In this document: positions 44,250 to 52,948 of the stretch, one piece after another | Numbering within the stretch: position 1 is the stretch's first letter | Layout: the number at the start of each line of letters is the position of its first letter | Source: Porticoccus litoralis | GTDB lineage: Bacteria; Pseudomonadota; Gammaproteobacteria; Pseudomonadales; Porticoccaceae | Direction of reading: 5' to 3' | DNA length: 64,000 bases | Assembly (NCBI RefSeq): GCF_030676955.1 | Contig: NZ_JAUUUU010000005.1 | Location: 98,785 to 162,784, forward strand | Position numbers and translations under genes: made by a program | Notes under the pieces: generated by a model | What the model saw: only the letters and a program-made list of their open reading frames with translations | Told to the model about the DNA's origin: nothing | Database searches by the model: none

Positions 44250-44992
44250 CAGCCCACGTTCCCAGCAGAGAGGAACAGTGAACGAAAGCGCATCAGGGCG
44301 GACCAGTTTGTCAGAACTGCCAATAGCCATACCACCACCAGCAATGGCGAAAGACCTTCAGATCCCGGATAAAAAGTACTGGCGACCAGTGCCAGCAACA
44401 GGTAAACGTACCGCTCAGTGCGCTTCATGGCACCGCGTGGCACGCGCACCGCCATTGCCTCAGCTTTGGCCGTGGTGTAACTGATCATAAACGAACCGTG
44501 GATTGCCAGCAGACTGGCGGACAAACTCATCACATCATGTCGAAAATAGAGGGCGCAACCGGCCAACAAAAAGAAATCCACATAGCGATCGATCGTAGAG
44601 TCCAATACCACACCGGAAGCATCACTTTTTCCCGACAGGCGCGCCAGCATGCCATCAAGCATATCTGTCATGCCGGCAACAATCGCCACACAGAAGGCAT
44701 AACCAAAGTGGCCAGAGGCGATACACAGACCGGCCACAAGACCAAAAAACACCGAACTCAGGGTCACCTGGTTGGGTGTGATGGAGAGCCTTGCCAAAAG
44801 GCGGGCCACAGGCTCCATCCCCCAAACAGCAAAATTCATTACCGCCTTGCCGAGCAGCACACTGCCCCCCTGGCGATCAACCCGCTCGTAGTGTTTAAAA
44901 TCACCGTTTAAATATCCCCTGACGACATACACCAGCCCCAGTAACAGGACCAGTCCGAAGAGGATAAAAACGCTAAGAGACTCACTATTCAT
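44249..44992 (-). CDS. CDP-alcohol phosphatidyltransferase, phosphatidylinositol-phosphate synthase-like
   Basis: 247 residues, an extra N-terminal membrane helix (5-26) and six helices of the CDP-AP fold. The catalytic motif D-xx-DG-xx-AR-x8-G-xxx-D-xxx-D is complete: Asp110, Asp113-Gly114, Ala117-Arg118, Gly127, Asp131, Asp135. A later ISYTTAKAEA...MKRTERYVYL stretch is like the mycobacterial PgsA1 (SYxKARAEA...ERPER), an enzyme that makes phosphatidylinositol phosphate from CDP-diacylglycerol and inositol 3-phosphate. With ino1 in the same operon this is the best prediction; phosphatidylglycerophosphate or other head groups remain possible. Confidence 0.85.
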   Translation of the reverse strand: MNSESLSVFILFGLVLLLGLVYVVRGYLNGDFKHYERVDRQGGSVLLGKAVMNFAVWGMEPVARLLARLSITPNQVTLSSVFFGLVAGLCIASGHFGYAFCVAIVAGMTDMLDGMLARLSGKSDASGVVLDSTIDRYVDFFLLAGCALYFRHDVMSLSASLLAIHGSFMISYTTAKAEAMAVRVPRGAMKRTERYVYLLLALVASTFYPGSEGLSPLLVVVWLLAVLTNWSALMRFRSLFLSAGNVG

Positions 44993-45062
44993 AGCTACCG
45001 CGAAATATTAAACTGCGCTCGTTTTATTGTATTAACACGGCCAAAACTATAACAAGAGCCAC

Positions 45063-46505
45063 ATGCTAAAGTATTCGCTCAAGGCGACTGCCCTATTTCC
45101 TATCACCATCTACCGCGGCTGTCAGTGGCTGTCCTCCCGCGCCTGGCGGAGACACACTAACGATTATTATAAAAAGGCGACAGCGCTCATCCTATATCTT
45201 TTTGGCGGTCTGCCACTAACCGTATTTGTACTTCTGGAACTGGTCATCTTCGCCAATGCACGGCTGATGGCCGACCCACTAGAACCTGTCATTTCCCTGC
45301 CGGAGTTGGCCACGGGGCACTTCGACCGAATCAAACTGCCGGGATACATGCCAAATCCCGCACCACAAGATGTTCAGCTGGCTGACATATCTCGGGAACA
45401 CCGTTATCAGCAGCTATTGGAAACCTTCAGCCCCACTATCATCCAGAAAATCGGCCACCAACCACTGTGGGACGTTCCCACCGATATCTTCTTCGATAGC
45501 GACACCGACCCACGCAATAACGTAGACAACGCCCTGGCCCGGGGAACACTGCCCAGCGTGGTTTACGGGGAAGTCATCGCCGAGACTGACGACTCCTACT
45601 ACCTGGCCTACATGCTGTACCACATCAAGGATTACGACTCTCCACTGCGTGAGGCCCTCTCCAACATGACCTATCACGATAGCGATAACGAGGGTCTGCA
45701 ACTGCGGGTCGACAAGGCTTCCATGAAGGTGGCCCTGGTGGAAACCTGGTTCCACAACCGCTTTTTTCTATGTAACAGTCATGGTGAATCCAGCGGCACG
45801 GAGCCGATCCAGTCCCGTGCGCTGTTCGAGGACGACAACCATGTCATCATCTACACTCAGGCAATGGGGCACGGCATTCGCTGCGCCGAAGAACGCGATT
45901 TCCTCAAGCTGGCTACGCATACCAAAATCCTGCGCCACAACAGCAGGCATACGCATCGTGAACAGCTACGTGTGGATGGTATAAGTCAATTCTCCATCAG
46001 TTACCGACTCGCCTCCCTAAAGCCCTGGTACGAAATGGCGCGTAACTTTCGGCCCTCAGGCAAAGGCAAGCAAAGCCTGTTTGAAGACTCCCTAGTTATA
46101 GGTACTGACAGTCTGGGACGACAAGTGCAGGTTGGTAAGTATATTGCCGGCAGGGATTTTGATCGTCGCGGCTGGTCCCGGCCCAAACCGCCATGGTCCT
46201 GGGACGACCGCTGGGATGATATTCCGGTGGGAACCTGGCACCTCGACCCGGCCCGGGCATTCAGCAGCCATACCGGAGAGAAGCTATCCGATAATTACCT
46301 CTACAATGCCCCTGCCAGCATGATGCTCGACCAGCGGAGGGACACGTCCAAATACGGCGTTACCCCATCAAATATAAACAGCGGTCGCCATAGCAACCTT
46401 GCTCATCAATCAGCGCCACAGAAGTCTCACGCGAATCGCGAAACATCGAAAATCAATCTCCAGGTAAAAAAATACATCAACCGCCTGATTAACTCCCTTG
46501 GTTGA
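45063..46505 (+). CDS. Unknown membrane-anchored periplasmic protein (480 aa)
   Basis: 480 residues that I do not recognise. One strong membrane anchor at about 43-68 (LILYLFGGLPLTVFVLLELVIFA) follows a basic N terminus, so the rest should be periplasmic. That part has an acidic cluster (FFDSDTDPRNNVDNAL), an aromatic strand region (DDSYYLAYMLYHIKDYD), then YHDSDNEGLQLRVD, ETWFHNRFFLC and a HVIIYTQAMGHGIRC segment; a Trp-rich patch (PKPPWSWDDRWDDIPVGTWH) comes near 375-395. The alternation of His/Asp-Glu-Gly motifs with strands is vaguely like Vps62/NPP1-type folds, only a hint. It diverges from the phosphatidylinositol-phosphate synthase-like gene across 70 bases and may be coregulated with that set. 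Confidence 0.75.
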   Translation: MLKYSLKATALFPITIYRGCQWLSSRAWRRHTNDYYKKATALILYLFGGLPLTVFVLLELVIFANARLMADPLEPVISLPELATGHFDRIKLPGYMPNPAPQDVQLADISREHRYQQLLETFSPTIIQKIGHQPLWDVPTDIFFDSDTDPRNNVDNALARGTLPSVVYGEVIAETDDSYYLAYMLYHIKDYDSPLREALSNMTYHDSDNEGLQLRVDKASMKVALVETWFHNRFFLCNSHGESSGTEPIQSRALFEDDNHVIIYTQAMGHGIRCAEERDFLKLATHTKILRHNSRHTHREQLRVDGISQFSISYRLASLKPWYEMARNFRPSGKGKQSLFEDSLVIGTDSLGRQVQVGKYIAGRDFDRRGWSRPKPPWSWDDRWDDIPVGTWHLDPARAFSSHTGEKLSDNYLYNAPASMMLDQRRDTSKYGVTPSNINSGRHSNLAHQSAPQKSHANRETSKINLQVKKYINRLINSLG

Positions 46506-46550
46506 CGTTACTGACCGGTGGCAGCAGGCAGACCGTCTATACTCTCATTC

Positions 46551-47756
46551 ATGACGACCCAACCCAATCTGTTGCGCAACCTCTCCCTGGTCGAGATCAG
46601 TTTTTACGGCATTGGCACTATTCTCGGTGCAGGCATATACGTTCTGCTCGGCGCCGTCATCGCAAAAAGCGGGGCCATGACACCCTGGGCCTTCATGCTC
46701 GCAGCCGTTGTGGTCTGTTTCAGCGCCTATTCCTATGCTCAGATGGCACGACGCTTCCCCCGCAGTGCCGGAGAGGCGGTCTACATTCAGGAAGGATTGC
46801 GGTGCAAACAGCTGGCTACCCTGGCGGGATTCGCTATCTCTCTGGGAGGCATTGTCTCCGCCGCGACCATGGCCCGGGGTTTTAACAGTTATTTCAGTGT
46901 CCTTATCAACACCCCCGAGGGATTAACCATCAGCCTGTTGGTAGCGACTCTGGTCGGCATTGCCGCCTGGGGAGTTAAGCAATCGGTGACTCTGGCGATA
47001 CTGACCACACTGCTGGAAATCGCCGGTTTGTTTCTGGTGATCATTGTCAGTAGCGATGAACTCAGCCGGGGCGGGATAGACTGGACCGTGATGGTGCCAC
47101 CCCTGACATTGCCTGCTTTCTCCGCCATTGCCAGTGGTGCCTTTCTGGCTTTCTTTGCCTTTATCGGCTTTGAAGACATGGTCAACATGGCCGAGGAGGT
47201 CAAACACCCCGAACGCAACCTGCCCTGGGGTATCGCCATTGCAGTTGCAACCACCACCCTGCTTTATGCCGCTATCGCCATTATTGCCCTGTCCACCATA
47301 CCGATGAGAGAGATCGCCGGATCAGAGGCACCCCTGGCGTTGTTAATTGAGCACAACAGCACTCTACCTGTCAGTTCTATGGCTTTAATCAGCCTGGTCG
47401 CCATCATCAATGGTGCGCTGATACAAATTGTCATGGTCTCCCGGGTACTCTATGGGATGGCGCGGCGAAACCTCGCCCCGGCTTTTCTCGGCACAGTTCA
47501 TCCCAGAACCAGAACACCTATACCGGCAACCCTGTTTGCCGGCTTACTGGTGTTGAGCTTCGCCCTGTGGTTGCCGGTAACCACCCTCGCCGCCACCACC
47601 AGCGCCCTGATCCTGTTGGTATTTACACTGGTGAATCTGGCGTTATTGTTTTTAAACTACAGGGAAGGAAAACGGCGACCACTGCAGCTGGCCATACCAT
47701 TCATGGGCACCCTGCTGTGCAGTGGTTTCCTGTTCGTCCAGTTATGGAGCCAATGA
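46551..47756 (+). CDS. APC superfamily amino-acid permease
   Basis: 401 residues from ATG 46551; a GTG at 46518 lacks support. Twelve hydrophobic segments; helix 1 has the substrate loop ISFYGIGTILGAGIYVLLG typical of the APC family, and helix 6 the FLAFFAFIGFEDMVNMAEEVKHPERNLP motif. It probably takes up amino acids; substrate unknown. It overlaps the quinone oxidoreductase gene start (ATGATG). It starts 45 bases after the unknown 480-aa protein. Confidence 0.9.
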   Translation: MTTQPNLLRNLSLVEISFYGIGTILGAGIYVLLGAVIAKSGAMTPWAFMLAAVVVCFSAYSYAQMARRFPRSAGEAVYIQEGLRCKQLATLAGFAISLGGIVSAATMARGFNSYFSVLINTPEGLTISLLVATLVGIAAWGVKQSVTLAILTTLLEIAGLFLVIIVSSDELSRGGIDWTVMVPPLTLPAFSAIASGAFLAFFAFIGFEDMVNMAEEVKHPERNLPWGIAIAVATTTLLYAAIAIIALSTIPMREIAGSEAPLALLIEHNSTLPVSSMALISLVAIINGALIQIVMVSRVLYGMARRNLAPAFLGTVHPRTRTPIPATLFAGLLVLSFALWLPVTTLAATTSALILLVFTLVNLALLFLNYREGKRRPLQLAIPFMGTLLCSGFLFVQLWSQ

Positions 47757-48754
47757 TGCCATTACCCACAGACATGCAGTGTATTGAAATCAGCTCACCA
47801 GGGCCCGCCGATGTCCTGCACCCGGTGAGACGGCCACTGCCTGTTCCCGGTGATGATGAGGTGTTGATTCGGGTCATCGCCGCCGGCATCAACCGGCCCG
47901 ATATCCTACAGCGACAGGGCCTTTACCCGCCGCCACCCGGCGCCCCGGATCTTCCCGGCCTGGAAGTCTCCGGCGAAATTGTTTCCGTTGGCAATCATGA
48001 AAGTCGTTGGCAGGTTGGACAACAGGTCTGCGCGCTGCTGAGCGGCGGCGGTTATGCTGAATATGCCGTTGCCCATGAAGAGCAGTGTCTTCCTATTTCC
48101 GCTCCATTCACAGCCATACAGGCAGCGGCCATACCGGAAACGTTTTTCACCGTCTGGAGCAACCTGTTCCTCCACAACACCCTCAAGGCCAGGGAGAGCC
48201 TGCTCGTGCACGGTGGCAGTAGCGGCATTGGCACCACCGCCATACAGCTAGCCAATGCGATGAACCATCGTGTGTTCGTTACGGCCGGAAGCCAGGAAAA
48301 GTGTCAGCATTGTCTGGAACTGGGTGCAGAAAGGGCTATCAATTACCGAGATGAAGACTTTGTATCAGAGGTCAAGGCGTTGACCGATGGCACGGGTGTC
48401 GACGTCATCCTCGACATGGTGGGTGGCGACTATGTACAGAGAAATATCCGTGCTGCCGCCTTTCGCGGTCGTATCATTTCCCTGGCATTTCTAAAGGGTT
48501 CAAAAGTCGAAGTGGATTTGATGCCCATGATGTTAAAACAGCTGGTGCTCACAGGTTCTACACTGCGTTCACGCCCGGTATCCGAGAAAGCGGAAATTGC
48601 CCGCTCCCTGCTGGATAAGGTGTGGCCTTTACTGGACAATGGCGTCATAGCACCGGTGATTCATCGCACCTTTCCACTACACAGGGCCAATGAGGCCCAC
48701 CGCCTGGTGGAGAGCAGCGAACACATCGGCAAAATCGTACTCACTGCAAACTGA
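47756..48754 (+). CDS. Zinc-free alcohol dehydrogenase-like NAD(P)H quinone oxidoreductase (PIG3/Qor type)
   Basis: 332 residues from ATG 47756, which has GGAG 6 bases upstream (ATG at 47753 is the alternative); the frame back to 47567 lies inside the permease. Medium-chain dehydrogenase fold: GroES-like start with AGINRPDILQRQGLYPPPPGAP, and NADPH loop HGGSSGIGTTAIQLA, then INYRDEDF. No structural or catalytic zinc Cys set, as in quinone oxidoreductases of the PIG3 group. Reduces quinones or enals in the cytosol. Followed 13 bases later by the SUI1-family gene. Confidence 0.9.
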   Translation: MPLPTDMQCIEISSPGPADVLHPVRRPLPVPGDDEVLIRVIAAGINRPDILQRQGLYPPPPGAPDLPGLEVSGEIVSVGNHESRWQVGQQVCALLSGGGYAEYAVAHEEQCLPISAPFTAIQAAAIPETFFTVWSNLFLHNTLKARESLLVHGGSSGIGTTAIQLANAMNHRVFVTAGSQEKCQHCLELGAERAINYRDEDFVSEVKALTDGTGVDVILDMVGGDYVQRNIRAAAFRGRIISLAFLKGSKVEVDLMPMMLKQLVLTGSTLRSRPVSEKAEIARSLLDKVWPLLDNGVIAPVIHRTFPLHRANEAHRLVESSEHIGKIVLTAN

Positions 48755-48767
48755 CACCTGGAGCCCC

Positions 48768-49091
48768 ATGAGCAAGGACACCCGACTGGTTTACTCCACG
48801 GAAACCGGCAGGATCAATACGACTGAACCAGAACCTGCCCGAGACAAGGGCGACGGTATCGTTCGCATTCGACGGGAAACCAGTGGCAGAAAAGGCAAGG
48901 GAGTGACCACCATCAGCGGCCTCGATATGAACAATGATTCGCTGAAACAACTGGCAAAACAACTCAAGCAATTATGCGGCACCGGTGGCTCGGTAAAGGA
49001 TGGCATCATTGAAATCCAGGGGGACCACCGGGAGAAAATCCGCGAGGCACTCACACAGCAGGGCCACACCGTTAAGCTCGCCGGAGGTTGA
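48768..49091 (+). CDS. yciH: SUI1/YciH family translation factor
   Basis: 107 residues from ATG 48768 (CTGGAG 4-5 bases upstream). An SUI1 fold: RIRRETSGRKGKGVTTISGL, then LKQLAKQLKQLCGTGGSVKDGIIEIQGD and a C-terminal LTQQGHTVKLAGG. It resembles eIF1 and E. coli YciH, a stress-related translation inhibitor. A flexible acidic N-terminal 30 residues precede the domain. It ends 2 bases before the S9 peptidase start and shares its operon. Confidence 0.92.
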   Translation: MSKDTRLVYSTETGRINTTEPEPARDKGDGIVRIRRETSGRKGKGVTTISGLDMNNDSLKQLAKQLKQLCGTGGSVKDGIIEIQGDHREKIREALTQQGHTVKLAGG

Positions 49092-49093
49092 AC

Positions 49094-51034
49094 ATGACAA
49101 CCACCGCCCCTTTCGGCTGCTGGGCTTCACCGATCGTACCGGAACTACTGACAAACGGCTTGCCCGGTTACGCGTTTCCACAGTTTGATAACGGCAACCT
49201 CTACTGGCTGGAAACTCGTCCCTGGGAAAATGGCCGTTCGGTGGTGGTCCGCCGCCGGGCAGACGGGGCCATCGAGGACGCCTTTCCCGCCCCACTGAGC
49301 TGTCGCAGCAAGGTTCACGAGTACGGTGGATCTCCCTACATCGTCAGCGGCAATGTGATGTATTTTTGTCTCTACGATGATCAACGGGTCTACGCCCTGA
49401 CACTCGATGACCCTGAAGCCCTGCCGCAACCCATCACCCCGGATGCCAAATACTGTTTTGCCGATTTCTGTGTCGATCAGACTCGGCAGCGCCTGATCTG
49501 CGTAATGGAAGACCACAGTCAGTCCGGTGAACCACAAAACCTGGTTGCCGCTATCCCTCTGAGCGGGGATATGGCCCTGCAACGGCTGTGTGAAGGCGAG
49601 GATTTTTACGCCTACCCCAAGCTCGATAACAACGGCCAACAACTCTGCTGGATAAGCTGGAACCATCCCGATATGCCTTGGGACAATACCCGCCTGTGGC
49701 TATCCACCCTGGACAATGACGGCCTTCCGGGAACACCTGAATTGATCGCAGGCCAGGGCGATGAGTCAGTCACCCAGCCACGCTGGTCCCCGGATAACCA
49801 CCTGCATTTTGTCTCTGACCGGAACAACTGGTGGAACCTCTATCGCCTTGGGGACACACACCAGATTGAAGCATTGCTTCCCATGTCGGCGGAGTTTGCC
49901 ACCCCGCTGTGGACACTGGGTATGTCCAACTACGACTTTTTAGGTGATGGCGCCATCCTTTGCAGCTATACCGCAGACGGCAGCTGGTTCCTGGCAACAC
50001 TGTCACCGGATAGCCAAACCCTGAAACCCGTGGAAACCCTGTACACCCAGATTTCCGATATTTATTGCCAAGGTGAGTGTGGCTGGCTGGTGGGCGCGGC
50101 ACCACAACTTTCTGCAGAGCTGGCGCAATGGACAACAGATGATCGCAATCTGACAACCGTGGCTCGGGGGGAACCCCTGGGTATCGATGACGGGTTTCTT
50201 TCCCGCCCCCAGCCCATCAGTTTCCCGTCGGGGGACAATGCCGTTGCCCACGGGTTTTACTACCCACCGTCCAACCCCGATTACACTGCACCTGAAAACA
50301 GCAAACCACCCCTGATCGTCGTCTGTCACGGCGGACCCACTGGCGCTACGGGCACCAGCCTGAACCTTAAACTGCAATATTGGACCAGTCGGGGCTTCGC
50401 TGTTCTGGACGTCAATTACCGCGGTAGCACCGGCTACGGTCGCGACTACCGGCATGCGTTGGATGGCCAGTGGGGAATCGTCGATGTGGAAGATGTAGTG
50501 GCAGGCACCCGCTATCTGATAGATCAACAGCTGGTGGACCGGAAGAAAGTGGCCATTCGCGGCAGCAGCGCCGGCGGTTACACGGTACTGGCAGCACTGT
50601 GCTTTGAAGATATCTTCCGCGCCGGCGCCTGCCTATATGGCATTGGTGACCTGGAAACCCTCGCCCGTGACACCCACAAGTTTGAATCCCACTATCTGGA
50701 AAGGCTGGTCGGCCCCTACCCGGAACAGCAGGAAACCTATAGGGCGCGCTCGCCTATTCACCATGTTGATCGCTTTGATTGCCCGGTGATTTTCTTTCAA
50801 GGGCTGGATGACCGAGTTGTTCCCCCGGAACAAGCACTGACCATGGTCAAGGCCCTGCGTCAGAAACAGATGGCCGTCGCCTATCTGCCGTTTGAAGGAG
50901 AAAGCCACGGCTTCCGCAAGGCCGAAACCATCAAAACGGCTCTCGAAGCGGAACTGTATTTTTACGGCCGCGTGTTTCGCTTCAAACCCGCCGACCAGTT
51001 GCCAATCACCCCTATTTTCAATATTGGCCTGTAA
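49094..51034 (+). CDS. S9 family prolyl oligopeptidase-like peptidase
   Basis: 646 residues from ATG 49094 (GAGG about 6 bases upstream). An N-terminal beta-propeller (about 1-360) is followed by an alpha/beta hydrolase catalytic domain: oxyanion motif VVCHGGPTGATG, nucleophile Ser492 in RGSSAGGYT, acid Asp in GLDDRVVPPEQ and His in ESHGFR. No signal peptide, so cytosolic. Cleaves small peptides, probably acylaminoacyl-type or dipeptidyl; exact preference unknown. The next gene, greB, begins with a GTG only 4 bases past its stop. Confidence 0.92.
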   Translation: MTTTAPFGCWASPIVPELLTNGLPGYAFPQFDNGNLYWLETRPWENGRSVVVRRRADGAIEDAFPAPLSCRSKVHEYGGSPYIVSGNVMYFCLYDDQRVYALTLDDPEALPQPITPDAKYCFADFCVDQTRQRLICVMEDHSQSGEPQNLVAAIPLSGDMALQRLCEGEDFYAYPKLDNNGQQLCWISWNHPDMPWDNTRLWLSTLDNDGLPGTPELIAGQGDESVTQPRWSPDNHLHFVSDRNNWWNLYRLGDTHQIEALLPMSAEFATPLWTLGMSNYDFLGDGAILCSYTADGSWFLATLSPDSQTLKPVETLYTQISDIYCQGECGWLVGAAPQLSAELAQWTTDDRNLTTVARGEPLGIDDGFLSRPQPISFPSGDNAVAHGFYYPPSNPDYTAPENSKPPLIVVCHGGPTGATGTSLNLKLQYWTSRGFAVLDVNYRGSTGYGRDYRHALDGQWGIVDVEDVVAGTRYLIDQQLVDRKKVAIRGSSAGGYTVLAALCFEDIFRAGACLYGIGDLETLARDTHKFESHYLERLVGPYPEQQETYRARSPIHHVDRFDCPVIFFQGLDDRVVPPEQALTMVKALRQKQMAVAYLPFEGESHGFRKAETIKTALEAELYFYGRVFRFKPADQLPITPIFNIGL

Positions 51035-51038
51035 TCCG

Positions 51039-51542
51039 GTGGGAAGGTATCGTCCACCAGCCCCCAGAAGCGCTCCCTACATTACTCCGGAGGGTGCCAA
51101 ATCCCTTCGAGAAGAGCTGCAGCAGCTGTGGAAAGTGGAGCGCCCTGCCGTGACAGCCGCCGTGCATGAGGCTGCAAAAAATGGCGACCGCTCGGAGAAT
51201 GGCGATTACATCTACGGCAAGCGACGCTTGCGGGAAATTGACCGCAGAGTCCGCTATCTCAGCAAACGTCTGGATGAAGTTACCATTGTGGATAGATTGC
51301 CTGCGGATAAAGACAAGGTGTTTTTTGGTGCCTGGGTGACACTGGAAGACGACAATGGCGAGGAATTACGTTACCGCATTGTCGGCGCCGATGAAATTAA
51401 TCCCGCAGAGAAGAAAATCAGCATCGATTCGCCCTTGGCGAAACAGCTGCTGGGCAAGCGTCTGGATGACCAGGTTCTACTGACCATCGAAGGTAAGCAG
51501 ACGAGCTACATTATCGTGGAGGTGATCTACGAACTCCCTTAA
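51039..51542 (+). CDS. greB: Transcription elongation factor GreB
   Basis: 167 residues from GTG 51039, which yields the start VGRYRPP like the Pseudomonas GreB start; no Shine-Dalgarno is visible, so translation may rely on coupling with the peptidase gene whose stop is 4 bases upstream. The N-terminal coiled coil with acidic tip (GDRSENGDYIYGKRRLREIDRRVRYLSKRL) and C-terminal FKBP-like domain (KVFFGAWVTLEDDNGE; ISIDSPLAKQLLGK) are intact. GreB rescues backtracked RNA polymerase by stimulating RNA cleavage. Its stop converges on the HD-GYP gene with a 4-base overlap of the open frames. Confidence 0.93.
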   Translation: MGRYRPPAPRSAPYITPEGAKSLREELQQLWKVERPAVTAAVHEAAKNGDRSENGDYIYGKRRLREIDRRVRYLSKRLDEVTIVDRLPADKDKVFFGAWVTLEDDNGEELRYRIVGADEINPAEKKISIDSPLAKQLLGKRLDDQVLLTIEGKQTSYIIVEVIYELP

Positions 51543-52900
51543 GGATCGACGGTGTTCCCCTCACCTTCATCGGCTATCGGAGGTGTAACCAGAGAATCCA
51601 GCGGCAACTTCAAAATATCAATATCGAAATCCCCATGACGCAAGACCCGCTGAATCAGATAGTCACTGACCTCTCCAGCTTTATCCAAGGCAGACAAGTC
51701 GATCACTTGGCCCCTTGTAAGCGCCTGTTTGTCAGTGTCAAGGATCAGGCTTATAACCGGGAGCTGCCTCTGTTTCGGGGAGCTGGTCAGCACCACCGCG
51801 ACACAACCATTTTTCAGTTCAACCAGCGTGCCCGGTGGATAGGGTCCGATGGCGTGGATAAATTCCAGGGCGAAATCTTCATCGAACTGTTTCCCCCGAT
51901 TGCGATACACCTGTTGCAGCGCCTGCAGGGGTGTTTTTTCTTCCGCGTACACCCTAGGGCTAGTCATGGCATCGTAAGCATCAATGATGCTGATAATCCG
52001 TGAAAATTGCGGCAGGGTTTTGGCGTTAAGGCCCCGGGGATAACCCTTGCTATCAAGGCGCTCATGGTGGTTGATGACCGCATCGGAGGCAAAGCGGGAA
52101 CCGTCTTCACTGTTCATCAGCAGTTTGCGCCCCAAGGAAGGATGGGTATTCATCAGTTCCTGCTCTTCCGGCGTCAGTGGCTCCACTTTCGACAACAGCT
52201 CAAGTGGCAGGCGCATCATGCCCATATCTGCAAATAGACCGTGCAAACCCAGCCTGAGGATATCCTTGGTGTTTAGGCGCAACAGGCGACCAAAGTTCAC
52301 TGCCAGAATAGAGACGTGCAAACAATGATTGAGCAGGTACGCTTCCTTGTCCTTGGCATTGGTCAACCAGAGCATCGGATCGGGGTGACGCAACACACTG
52401 CGAATCATACTGCCCACCACCTTTTTGGCCAGCACCATGTCAACCTGGTTTTCACTACGTGCCTGGGCAAGCAATTGTGCAACGCTATTACGAGCTGCCA
52501 AGTAAACTCGGCGAGCCTGGGGCAACTCTTCGTAGAAGGTTGAAGTCAGGACATGTAGCGGTCGCTCGTTAATCGTTACGGCAAGAGAGGGCTTTTGATT
52601 CTGGGCCTGGCTAAAAATGCCGGTCTGGTTTTGTTTTGTCGTAAAGGCGTTGGCGTTAAGGTTTGTTTTGGCGAATGGATCTTTTTTCCCTGCCCATAAG
52701 CGCCCCTCTTTTTCCACGTACACATGGTTGCACAATTCACGGATTTTTTTGATTTCAGACAGGCTGCTGATGGTGAAACCCTGGGTCAGAAACGGCGTCC
52801 CCAACCAGGGACGATCCAGCTCCGCCACAAACATACCGAGCTTCACCTCGGAGGCGGGTATGCGAATATAGGCAGATTTGTCGAGAAATTTATTATCCAT
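51539..52900 (-). CDS. DUF3391 / HD-GYP domain protein with degenerate active site
   Basis: 453 residues. N-terminal DUF3391 (about 11-90, IPASEVKLGMFVAELDRPWL then YVEKEGRLW), linker, then HD-GYP domain (about 140-400). Intact HD-GYP proteins hydrolyse c-di-GMP with a bi- or tri-nuclear metal site. Here the HD pair reads FADMGMMRLP (Ala224-Asp225, Met for the catalytic-region Lys), and DGxGYP is DSKGYP (283-288), while HHE (278-280) remains. Loss of the key metal His predicts no phosphodiesterase activity; it may bind c-di-GMP or partners instead. Tandem paralogue of the broken gene immediately upstream. Confidence 0.9.
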   Translation of the reverse strand: MDNKFLDKSAYIRIPASEVKLGMFVAELDRPWLGTPFLTQGFTISSLSEIKKIRELCNHVYVEKEGRLWAGKKDPFAKTNLNANAFTTKQNQTGIFSQAQNQKPSLAVTINERPLHVLTSTFYEELPQARRVYLAARNSVAQLLAQARSENQVDMVLAKKVVGSMIRSVLRHPDPMLWLTNAKDKEAYLLNHCLHVSILAVNFGRLLRLNTKDILRLGLHGLFADMGMMRLPLELLSKVEPLTPEEQELMNTHPSLGRKLLMNSEDGSRFASDAVINHHERLDSKGYPRGLNAKTLPQFSRIISIIDAYDAMTSPRVYAEEKTPLQALQQVYRNRGKQFDEDFALEFIHAIGPYPPGTLVELKNGCVAVVLTSSPKQRQLPVISLILDTDKQALTRGQVIDLSALDKAGEVSDYLIQRVLRHGDFDIDILKLPLDSLVTPPIADEGEGNTVDP

Positions 52901-52948
52901 AACATTGCACTTCCAATCAGTGGCTTTCCTGGCAGATCGATCTGTGGC

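Noticed and set aside
47567..47755. Longer start for the quinone oxidoreductase gene.
   Set aside because: The extension lies inside the permease gene; GGAG before ATG 47756 fits the conserved protein start.
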